Below are positions 1 through 4,999 of a stretch of 5,292 bases of DNA, piece by piece. The first letter of the stretch is position 1. Each line of letters begins with the position of its first letter. The position numbers were made by a program, and so were the translations under genes. The notes beneath the pieces were generated by a model. That model saw only the letters and a program-made list of their open reading frames with translations. It was not told where the DNA came from and ran no database searches. The stretch comes from Candidatus Altarchaeota archaeon (GTDB lineage: Archaea > Altiarchaeota > Altiarchaeia > JAFGQM01), in NCBI GenBank assembly GCA_016935655.1, contig JAFGQM010000044.1, positions 1 through 5,292 of the forward strand, given 5' to 3'.

Positions 1-1
1 A

Positions 2-1054
2 GAGGATTGGACTTGGTTTAAAGATACCGAAAGAACAAAAAGAATTATTGAATTCGTAAACAAAGAGATACTGGATGCTATCCAAAAAGTTATGGAAGGT
101 GCTCGACATGAAAGCAAAAAGATGGTGTTGTTTGAACATAAGGAGGAGCTCAAAAAGTTAAATAGTATCTCTCGAACTCAGATAGGTTCCTTTATCGATA
201 AGATTCAAATGAATTGCCCGAGAATGACACAGCAAGACTTATCCAGAACTGTTGACATTCTTATAAAAATGGATTTATCTAGGACAGGTTATGGTCTACT
301 CCAGCAGTTGGTTACTCTTTCGCCAAGAGATATTGACGAATTACATGATATACTCGACAAATGGAGTGTTACAGACGCCCACAAAGTTCTTAATGAACTT
401 CAGTGGAGATTAGATGTAATCGAGAAGATAGAGGAGTTGGTTGAAAATCCAGAAACAAAAGAACTTCAGGACCTACAACCATTATTCGAGCAAGGCTTGT
501 GGATATTTGGGCCGGAATACGAGGCAATTGAGTACCAATCTAACAAGTCGTTATCAACCATAATCAAAAGGTTATTTCAAGGGGATGGTACTGAAGTAAA
601 ACATCCCCTGAAAAGGCCAGATTTTGTAGTACTTCCAGATTCCTCAATAGCCGTTTATTCAGCAGACGAGTATAACGATGGGGAGGTGTGTGGTGTGAGA
701 AAAGTTCTAATACTTGAACTAAAGAGGGGAGGATTTACTATCGGGCATGATGAAAAAAGGCAGGCTTTGGATTATGCGATAGCAATACGGGACTCGGGAA
801 GAGTTTCCGGAAAAACTGACATCATATGTTTCGTTTTAGCCGCAAACATTGATAACTCAGCTATGGGGGAGATGACAGAACGGCAAATATCAGTAACCCC
901 AAAGACCTTTAGTATAGTATTAAAACAAGCACATGCTAGAACTTTCAACCTTATAGAAAAAATCAAGAAAGCTAAGGATATACCTGATTCTGAACTATCC
1001 GATAGCGATATTAGTGAGGTCTTGTCTCAATGCGGGTTAGATGATTTTAAGTAA
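2..1054 (+). CDS. C-terminal part of a DUF4263/Shedu-type PD-(D/E)XK nuclease protein (5' end outside window)
   Basis: The reading frame is open to the left edge, so the gene begins outside the window. The ATG at 92 is probably internal: the 30 codons before it (DWTWFKDTERTKRII...) read as normal protein. Numbered from that ATG, residues 1-115 are helical and charged. Then comes LQPLFEQGLWIFG (128-140), like the entry of DUF4263 domains. The nuclease core follows: D177 in RPDF, E209 and K211 in ILELKRGG, and Q224 in RQALDYA, the D...ExK...Q layout of PD-(D/E)XK enzymes. Shedu (SduA) defence nucleases share this C-terminal domain behind variable N-termini. The missing N-terminus could be a sensor or ATPase domain; I cannot see it. 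The gene is AT-rich (22 of 60 bases GC at 121-180), uses AT-rich codons such as ATA and TTA freely, and converges on the recombinase 89 bp away. Foreign origin and a defence role are inferred. DNA cleavage is likely from the motifs; the target is unknown. Confidence 0.8.
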   Translation, partial: EDWTWFKDTERTKRIIEFVNKEILDAIQKVMEGARHESKKMVLFEHKEELKKLNSISRTQIGSFIDKIQMNCPRMTQQDLSRTVDILIKMDLSRTGYGLLQQLVTLSPRDIDELHDILDKWSVTDAHKVLNELQWRLDVIEKIEELVENPETKELQDLQPLFEQGLWIFGPEYEAIEYQSNKSLSTIIKRLFQGDGTEVKHPLKRPDFVVLPDSSIAVYSADEYNDGEVCGVRKVLILELKRGGFTIGHDEKRQALDYAIAIRDSGRVSGKTDIICFVLAANIDNSAMGEMTERQISVTPKTFSIVLKQAHARTFNLIEKIKKAKDIPDSELSDSDISEVLSQCGLDDFK

Positions 1055-1143
1055 TCTGGCTAGTAACTCGACAATAAATGGGTAGGTTGTCATACAATAG
1101 AACCACCGACAATGCCTTCCTAGAGGGGCGATTGCAAACTCAG

Positions 1144-2151
1144 TCAACTCCAAGCCCCGACCTTCTTAGCAAAAACCGGCTTCTGGTTGATGTCTATTCC
1201 ATACAGCCTTAGTATCGCCTCCTCGACATCCCGCCCGCTCAGGTGCACGTAGATACTGGGCACATCACTCCTGCCGCTCCAGCCGAAGTAAACTCTCAGC
1301 TGGTGCTCTGTCAGTTTATCAGCCAAATGCGTTGCGCGCGTATGCCTGAACAAGTGAGGGTAGATGTTCTTTTTTACACTACACTTCTTCATGAGCTGCT
1401 TCAGCATCTTGTGGACAGTCCTATAGCAGACCCTAGACCCCTGACCGTTGACCCAAACCGGGCTTTCAGGCGCTTTGTAGTGTAACTTCTCAATCCACTC
1501 CGCGAGCAGCGGCGCAGAATCCACTATCCTAACTCTTCTCATCCCAGTCTTGCCATTAACAATCAACACTGCCCCATACTGGTCGAAACTGACATGCCTG
1601 AGTTGTAGTGTAACTATCTCCCCTATGCGCGCGCCACTCTCATACAAGACAGAGATCAGGGCCTTATCGCGCGGACCGCAAGCCGCAGACACCAAACGGT
1701 TGATTTCATCCAACGTCAAAAGCTCTTCGGGCAGCTTCATCCCCTTCTCCTTAAACGTTGGATGCAATTCCTTAAACAGCTCCCCTTTGCCCAGGAACTC
1801 AAGGAACTTCTTGACGCAATACCAGCAGGACTCCTGACTGGAGACTCTATACCCTCTTCTCAACAGCAACAGAAACTCCTCCAGATCGTCTTGTGTTGCG
1901 CTGACCAGGCCTCTGGGGCATGTCTTTAGCAGTACCTTCAGTGCTGCGTAATACTTCAGTCTCTGAGAAGCAGAGATCCCCTCCAGCTCCTTCAACCTCA
2001 GGAACCGGCGGATCTGAACCGCATCTTCACCCAGTTGGAACTCCCCATCTATCTTCCGCAAAATCACCCCAAATCGGGCTTCACACCCATGTATATCCCT
2101 AGACTGTAGACTGAAAACCCGTGTTGGAAGACTCTGAACTGCAGACTGCAA
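1144..2151 (-). CDS. Tyrosine recombinase / integrase (XerC/D-like, archaeal)
   Basis: This is a site-specific recombinase that cuts and rejoins DNA through a phosphotyrosine. In the 335-residue reading, residues about 43-125 form the SAM-like core-binding domain (SASQRLKYYAALKVLLK) and about 140-316 the catalytic domain. Visible active-site residues are R175 (ARIGE), K201 (GKTG), H266 and R269 (PHLFRH), W291 where many members have His, and the nucleophile Y301 (YVHLSG). All catalytic positions are filled, so the enzyme should be active. The start is uncertain. The longest frame begins at TTG 2151, with GGTGG only one base upstream, too close for a good ribosome site. A GTG at 2067 lies about 27 bases after a TATA-like GATATA (2092-2097) and could be a leaderless start giving 307 residues. 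Residues 20-34, however, resemble the conserved N-terminus of archaeal integrases and favour an upstream start. The gene begins 31 bp past the tRNA-Tyr 3' end and reads away from it, as in tRNA-inserted elements. Confidence 0.92.
   Translation of the reverse strand: MQSAVQSLPTRVFSLQSRDIHGCEARFGVILRKIDGEFQLGEDAVQIRRFLRLKELEGISASQRLKYYAALKVLLKTCPRGLVSATQDDLEEFLLLLRRGYRVSSQESCWYCVKKFLEFLGKGELFKELHPTFKEKGMKLPEELLTLDEINRLVSAACGPRDKALISVLYESGARIGEIVTLQLRHVSFDQYGAVLIVNGKTGMRRVRIVDSAPLLAEWIEKLHYKAPESPVWVNGQGSRVCYRTVHKMLKQLMKKCSVKKNIYPHLFRHTRATHLADKLTEHQLRVYFGWSGRSDVPSIYVHLSGRDVEEAILRLYGIDINQKPVFAKKVGAWS
2100..2150. repeat. Cluster of AGACTG repeats at the 5' end of the integrase frame
   Basis: TAGACTG occurs twice in tandem (2100-2106 and 2107-2113). 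AGACTG recurs at 2143-2148 inside the palindrome TGCAGACTGCA (2140-2150). The repeats lie within the doubtful first 18 codons of the integrase. Such clusters next to an int gene could be arm-type recombinase binding sites. They could also be chance, since the unit is short. Confidence 0.4.
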
Positions 2152-2153
2152 AC

Positions 2154-2178
2154 CACCTTTTTCCCCGGGAAAAAGGTG
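2154..2178. repeat. Perfect 12-bp inverted repeat between tRNA-Tyr and integrase
   Basis: The arms CACCTTTTTCCC and GGGAAAAAGGTG flank a single C. The repeat lies 3 bp past the tRNA 3' end and ends 2 bp before the longest integrase frame. On the minus strand its T5 run falls just after the tRNA and may stop tRNA transcription, as archaeal polymerase stops at T-runs. Other readings are an operator for the integrase or part of the attachment site. The 1-bp centre is too short for a standard Xer/dif site, which has a 6-8 bp spacer. Confidence 0.85.
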
Positions 2179-2181
2179 AAA

Positions 2182-2289
2182 TCCCGCCTCCCGGATTTGA
2201 ACCGGGGATCTTCCGGTAACGGTCTTTCTCGAGCGAGCTCGAAGACAAACTACAGCCAGACGCGTTAAACCAGGCTACGCTAAGGCGGG
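2182..2289 (-). tRNA. tRNA-Tyr (anticodon GUA) with a 32-nt intron
   Basis: Read on the minus strand, the molecule folds as a full cloverleaf. The acceptor CCCGCCT (2289-2283) pairs with AGGCGGG (2189-2183), with A73 at 2182. The D-stem is GCGT/ACGC, and the anticodon stem TCTGG/CCGGA has one G-U pair. The variable loop is 5 nt and the T-arm is CCCGG-TTCAAAT-CCGGG. The loop reads C-T-GTA-G, then the intron, then A38. The anticodon GUA, C1-G72 and A73 together match archaeal tyrosine tRNA. The mature length is 76 nt without CCA, which is not encoded. A 3' end intact beside an integrase fits use of this gene as an integration target. Confidence 0.93.
2218..2249 (-). other. tRNA-Tyr intron at position 37/38
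   Basis: The 32-nt intron separates G37 (2250) from A38 (2217). Internally it can form a hairpin: GTCTT pairs with AAGAC, and CGAG with CTCG around a CTCG loop. The exon-intron junction fits a bulge-helix-bulge: bulge AG|T, a central helix of C32, T33, G34, T35 against intron ACCG (three pairs and a U-C mismatch), and bulge TT|A. That is the substrate shape of the archaeal tRNA splicing endonuclease, slightly relaxed here. Confidence 0.82.
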
Positions 2290-2310
2290 ATGAGCCTATA
2301 ATTTGCAGTT

Positions 2311-2323
2311 AAGGATAAAAAAA
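2311..2323 (-). promoter_or_regulatory. T7 terminator of the PIG-L gene and probable TATA box of tRNA-Tyr
   Basis: On the minus strand this reads T7 followed by ATCCTT. It starts 4 bp after the stop codon of the upstream deacetylase gene, so it is a good archaeal poly-T terminator. Its TTTTATCC part is centred about 27 bases before the first tRNA base, the expected TATA-box distance. One AT-rich block therefore may end one transcript and start the next. Confidence 0.5.
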
Positions 2324-2327
2324 GTTT

Positions 2328-3203
2328 TCAGAGCTTATACCTCTTCCTCAGTTTGGGCGTCAGCTGCTCCAGTATCAGTCTTTCCCCCTTCTTGTGTAAT
2401 ATGTTCTGTGAATAGGTCTCCTGCGGTCCTATATCAGGCGTCTTCTCCACAAGGCCGTGCTTGTGCTCCCCCAGTATGACCCCCTTGGCCCTGGCCTTGT
2501 GCTCGGCCACTCTTGGAAAATCAGTCCTCTCCCACTGGGTCCTATGCGCCTTCCTGGCGACCCCTACCACCTCCTCCTCCCCGGGGCCGAAACCCAGGGA
2601 ATGCGTGATGTGTATCTCAGGGACGGTCCCCCACATGGAGTCCGCCTCCACGACCACGACAGGCTTCCCCTTCCACGCCCTCTCCGCCGCCCAGTCGAGG
2701 GCCTTCTGCCTCACGTTCCTGTGGTCTAGGTGGGCATCGTTCTCGGAGGGTATCACGAGCGTGCGCGGCCCAAGCTCGTCCAGCGTGCTGAAAAACCGCC
2801 TTGATTCCGCATTATTGAATCTCTTTTGTCTGTACAGATTTTCAAGGCCCAAGTATGTCATGGGCGCGCCCAGCACCTTGGCCTCCTTCTTCGCCTCAGC
2901 AAACCTGGCTTCGGTCCTGCCCCCCCGGCTATCAACCCCCTTTATGGGCGCATTGTTCCCGGGAAGGAGATTGATTATGTGCACGCCCCCCTTGGCCCTG
3001 GCCTTCCTGTTTATCCCCAGCCCGTAGTTCAGCCCGGCGTCGTCGAAATGCGGGGAAAGGACGACAGTATTCCCTGGGAAGAGCTCGGTCGGGTAGGGGT
3101 CGAACCTTATCTTGGGGCCCACCGGCCTCCGGTCCTCGACAGGCCTCTTGCTGCCCCTCCCGAACACCCTGTGGTCCAGATACCTGGGGCCTAGTTTGCG
3201 CAT
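2328..3203 (-). CDS. PIG-L / LmbE-family N-deacetylase
   Basis: This is a 291-residue member of the zinc-dependent deacetylase family that removes acetyl groups from GlcNAc-type substrates (PIG-L, MshB, LmbE). Three family motifs are visible: PHFDDA (51-56, the HPDDE equivalent), DAHLDH (156-161) and KAHRTQ (218-223). By analogy with MshB, H52, D55 and H161 bind zinc and D54 is the general base. The usual Glu after DD is Ala here, and Pro is Phe. No signal peptide or membrane segment is seen, so the protein should be cytosolic; the first 34 residues are rich in Arg/Lys. The ATG at 3203 is preferred over TTG 3248, because the longer form would run through the AT-rich promoter between the divergent genes. 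The gene is divergent from the helical-repeat gene and followed by a T7 run. The substrate is unknown; a glycolipid or sugar-nucleotide role is only family inference. Confidence 0.87.
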   Translation of the reverse strand: MRKLGPRYLDHRVFGRGSKRPVEDRRPVGPKIRFDPYPTELFPGNTVVLSPHFDDAGLNYGLGINRKARAKGGVHIINLLPGNNAPIKGVDSRGGRTEARFAEAKKEAKVLGAPMTYLGLENLYRQKRFNNAESRRFFSTLDELGPRTLVIPSENDAHLDHRNVRQKALDWAAERAWKGKPVVVVEADSMWGTVPEIHITHSLGFGPGEEEVVGVARKAHRTQWERTDFPRVAEHKARAKGVILGEHKHGLVEKTPDIGPQETYSQNILHKKGERLILEQLTPKLRKRYKL

Positions 3204-3262
3204 TGTTATTATAACCTGCCAAACAAGAAAAAGTTTTATTTCCTTCAACTGTTAATGATAAA
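3204..3262. promoter_or_regulatory. Shared divergent promoter region (PIG-L gene and helical-repeat gene)
   Basis: The 59 bp between the two start codons is AT-rich within GC-rich surroundings. A TTTTATT box (about 3234-3240) lies about 26 bases before the plus-strand ATG at 3263, so that transcript may be leaderless; no Shine-Dalgarno sequence is seen. The same block on the minus strand (AATAAAAC) lies about 33 bases before the PIG-L ATG. A small inverted repeat, GTTAT-T-ATAAC (3204-3214), sits directly before the PIG-L start and could be an operator. Confidence 0.5.
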
Positions 3263-4405
3263 ATGCAACCCAGTATAGAAGAGCTTCGAGGAAAGGCAAT
3301 GGAGCGGGCCAGGAAGAGGGAGTACGCCACAGCCGCAGACATACACCGCCAGATATCGAAGCTCTTGGAGGATAAGGGCGACCCCAGGGGGGCGGCAAAG
3401 GCGAGCGAGGAGGCCGCCGAGATATACGCCTTTGGCAGGAGGAGCGCAGAATCCGCAAGGGAAAGCACAAGGGCTGCAAAGCTGTATGAGGAGGCTGGCG
3501 AGCACGAGCTGGCCGCAGTGAACTGGGGGTCGGCGGCACACGGCCACATGAGGGTGGGCAACATGCGCCAGTCGGCCTACGCCTATGAAGAGGCGGGGAA
3601 GGCTTACGCAAGGCAGGGGGACGGACTGATGAAGTCGGACCCGAAGGGGGCGTGCGATGCGTTCGACATGGCGGCGAGAGCGCACACTGAGGAAGGGTTC
3701 GCCCTCGGGGACATGGGCGATCCCACAAGGGCCAGCTGGGCATACGCGAAGGTGGGGGATGCTGGCATGAAGGCCGCGAAGGCGAGCCTGGGGCAGAAGG
3801 ACTGGAGCGCAGCCGCCACATTCTTCGGGAGGGCTGGCGAGGCATACTACCATTCCGATACCCCGAAAAAGGCCCTGGCGGCATACGCGAAGGCCAGGTC
3901 CCTGCACAACAGCATGGCCAGGAGGCTGCAGAATGAGGGGCTGAGACACCACGCCCTGGAGCAGCTGAAGGAGTCGGCCGATCTGATGCACGGGACGGCG
4001 GAAGTGTATAGCATGGTGGAGCCCGCAAGGGCGAGGGCCTACTACAAGAAGGCAGCAGACGCCTTTGTGGAGAACGGCAGGGCATGGATGAAAGCCTCAA
4101 TGCCCAAAGAAGCCGCGATGTCTCACGGCTCGGCAGCGTTTATAAACAGGGAGATGAGAGAATACGACAGGTCCGGCCGCCTGTTCAACAAAGCCGCGAG
4201 GCTGTTCTCAAGGGCCAGGAACCACGGGCATGCCGGTGAAGCGCACTTGGAGGCGATGAGGAGCTATGCGGCTATGCATCGATACGACCTCGCCCACAAG
4301 TCGGGCAAGAGGGCTGCGGCAGAATATTGGAGGGCGAGGGACATCCCGAAGTGGGGGTTGTCACACATTCTCGCAAGGGTCGCAAAAGCCAGGAAGAGGT
4401 ACTAG
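3263..4405 (+). CDS. Helical-repeat protein, TPR/SNAP-like
   Basis: This 380-residue protein is predicted to be all helical, basic and alanine-rich, with no signal peptide or membrane segment. Blocks of the form small-small-x-(A/I/L)-aromatic recur in one fixed register: AAEIY 51, AAKLY 71, AAHGH 91, AGKAY 111, AGEAY 191, ARSLH 211, NGRAW 271, AARLF 311, AMRSY 331 and AAAEY 351. Paired 20-residue helices give a roughly 40-residue unit, closer to alpha-SNAP and long TPR variants than to the classic 34-residue TPR. Such superhelices are binding scaffolds; I see no catalytic motif, and the partner is unknown. The ATG at 3263 has a TATA-like box about 26 bases upstream and no Shine-Dalgarno sequence. 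The gene is divergent from the PIG-L deacetylase and its stop overlaps that of the downstream convergent gene. GC is high (39 of 60 at 3541-3600), in contrast to the left end of the window. Family placement is by pattern only. Confidence 0.85.
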   Translation: MQPSIEELRGKAMERARKREYATAADIHRQISKLLEDKGDPRGAAKASEEAAEIYAFGRRSAESARESTRAAKLYEEAGEHELAAVNWGSAAHGHMRVGNMRQSAYAYEEAGKAYARQGDGLMKSDPKGACDAFDMAARAHTEEGFALGDMGDPTRASWAYAKVGDAGMKAAKASLGQKDWSAAATFFGRAGEAYYHSDTPKKALAAYAKARSLHNSMARRLQNEGLRHHALEQLKESADLMHGTAEVYSMVEPARARAYYKKAADAFVENGRAWMKASMPKEAAMSHGSAAFINREMREYDRSGRLFNKAARLFSRARNHGHAGEAHLEAMRSYAAMHRYDLAHKSGKRAAAEYWRARDIPKWGLSHILARVAKARKRY

Positions 4406-4794
4406 ATGTTCAGCTCGACCTTCTGGTAGACCTTACAGCCGTATTCCGTGGCCCTGCAGAAGTATTTGTCAGAATCGGTCTCTGCCCATCTCCCGTCCGG
4501 GGTCTCGCATATGCCACCGGCACAGCCGAAACAGCCGTAGCGCTTGTCTGTCTTAGAGTATAGGAGTGTGCAGTTCCCCTCGACTTCCGGGGGGGGCGTA
4601 TAACGTGGGTTCTCCCTAACCGTGATATCCCGCTCAATTGGGATGTCCTCCCCGGGGGATGTTTTCTCGGCTATCATGCCGTTATCGGCGGAGCTGGTAG
4701 GATCGTTTGCCCCATCCATCTGGAGATTCAACAAAACAAAGGCTGCAGCCACTCCGACGACTGCTATCAAAACCGCAACCACCTTAAAATCCAT
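4402..4794 (-). CDS. Small membrane-anchored protein with a six-cysteine outer domain
   Basis: This is a 130-residue protein I do not recognise. Residues 4-24 form one hydrophobic segment after a short MDFK start, a signal anchor or uncleaved signal peptide. There is no lipobox cysteine after it. Residues 26-72 are polar, acidic and proline-containing, a likely linker. The C-terminal domain has six cysteines (75, 88, 91, 96, 113, 120) with spacing C-x12-C-x2-C-x4-C-x16-C-x6-C, enough for three disulfides outside the cell. The CxxC at 88-91 could instead take part in metal binding or thiol exchange. The ATG at 4794 has a TTTTTATC box about 29 bases upstream and no Shine-Dalgarno sequence, so the message may be near-leaderless. 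The gene converges on the helical-repeat gene with a 4-base overlap. Function is unknown; an envelope role is inferred from topology. Confidence 0.78.
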   Translation of the reverse strand: MDFKVVAVLIAVVGVAAAFVLLNLQMDGANDPTSSADNGMIAEKTSPGEDIPIERDITVRENPRYTPPPEVEGNCTLLYSKTDKRYGCFGCAGGICETPDGRWAETDSDKYFCRATEYGCKVYQKVELNI

Positions 4795-4802
4795 CGCTCA
4801 AT

Positions 4803-4828
4803 TTATCCTGTTTCAGGGATAAAAATGG
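4803..4828 (-). promoter_or_regulatory. Probable promoter and hairpin/operator of the six-cysteine protein gene
   Basis: On the minus strand a CATTTTTATCC box (about 4818-4828) sits about 29 bases before the ATG at 4794. Overlapping it is an inverted repeat, TTATCCTG-TTT-CAGGGATAA (4803-4822), whose arms pair except for one bulged G. A protein bound there would cover the TATA region. Confidence 0.4.
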
Positions 4829-4863
4829 ATTGATGGGGCGAAAGCAAATAGGCGCAGCCGCAA

Positions 4864-4880
4864 CAAAATCGAAGATTTTG
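4864..4880. repeat. Hairpin 1: perfect 7-bp inverted repeat
   Basis: CAAAATC and GATTTTG flank a GAA loop. Nearby GCGC blocks (4852-4855 and 4882-4885) could extend the pairing with internal bulges. It is the first of three hairpins in the spacer between the six-cysteine gene and the toxin-antitoxin genes. Confidence 0.7.
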
Positions 4881-4885
4881 CGCGC

Positions 4886-4903
4886 AAGTTCGCTTGCGAA
4901 CTT
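4886..4903. repeat. Hairpin 2: perfect 8-bp inverted repeat
   Basis: AAGTTCGC and GCGAACTT are separated by TT. The 2-bp centre suits a DNA palindrome bound by a protein dimer, or a hairpin with its innermost pairs open. It starts 5 bp after hairpin 1. No T-run follows, so it does not look like a terminator. Confidence 0.75.
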
Positions 4904-4917
4904 CCAAAGGTCTGCTG

Positions 4918-4933
4918 TCGGCAGTCTTGCCGA
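4918..4933. repeat. Hairpin 3: 6-bp inverted repeat
   Basis: TCGGCA and TGCCGA flank a GTCT loop, 14 bp after hairpin 2. No coding frame of note covers the 4829-4962 stretch; the hairpins are the only structure I see there. Confidence 0.55.
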
Positions 4934-4962
4934 GTGTTCTGAGTGACTTAATTACAGTTCAG

Positions 4963-4980
4963 AGAAAAGCTTTTTAAGTT
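4963..4980 (+). promoter_or_regulatory. BRE/TATA promoter of the toxin-antitoxin pair
   Basis: A purine-rich AGAAAAGC element is followed by TTTTTAAGTT, a good archaeal BRE-TATA pair. The TATA centre (about 4974) is about 26 bases before the GTG at 5000, so transcription should begin at or beside the start codon and give a leaderless message. No Shine-Dalgarno sequence precedes the GTG, which agrees. Confidence 0.65.
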
Positions 4981-4981
4981 T

Positions 4982-4999
4982 AGTATACCTAAGTATACC
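4982..4999. promoter_or_regulatory. Probable autoregulatory operator, AGTATACC direct repeat
   Basis: AGTATACC occurs at 4982-4989 and 4992-4999, a 10-bp spacing or one turn of DNA. Each unit contains the palindrome GTATAC. The site fills the gap between TATA box and GTG start. Ribbon-helix-helix antitoxins usually bind such short tandem sites and repress their own promoter, so this is the likely site for the antitoxin encoded directly downstream. Confidence 0.65.

Noticed and set aside
1055..1143. Attachment-site copy or promoter between nuclease and integrase genes
   Set aside because: No copy of the tRNA 3' end is found here. Only a short CGACAAT direct repeat (1069-1075, 1107-1113) is seen, too short to support a claim.
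2154..2178. A dif-like Xer site
   Set aside because: The inverted arms are separated by 1 bp, not the 6-8 bp needed for strand exchange between Xer-type cuts.
2457..3194. Plus-strand open frames across the PIG-L gene
   Set aside because: The minus-strand frame holds all three deacetylase motifs; the plus-strand translations have no recognisable features.
2328..3248. Longer PIG-L start at TTG 3248
   Set aside because: It would place the first 15 codons in the AT-rich divergent promoter; the ATG at 3203 is the better start.
3252..4100. Long minus-strand open frames across the helical-repeat gene
   Set aside because: They are GC-rich antisense shadows: low-complexity Pro/Ser/Arg or Cys/Leu-rich translations with no domain pattern, opposite a well-formed helical protein.
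4864..4933. CRISPR array
   Set aside because: The three hairpins differ in sequence and there are no regular spacers.
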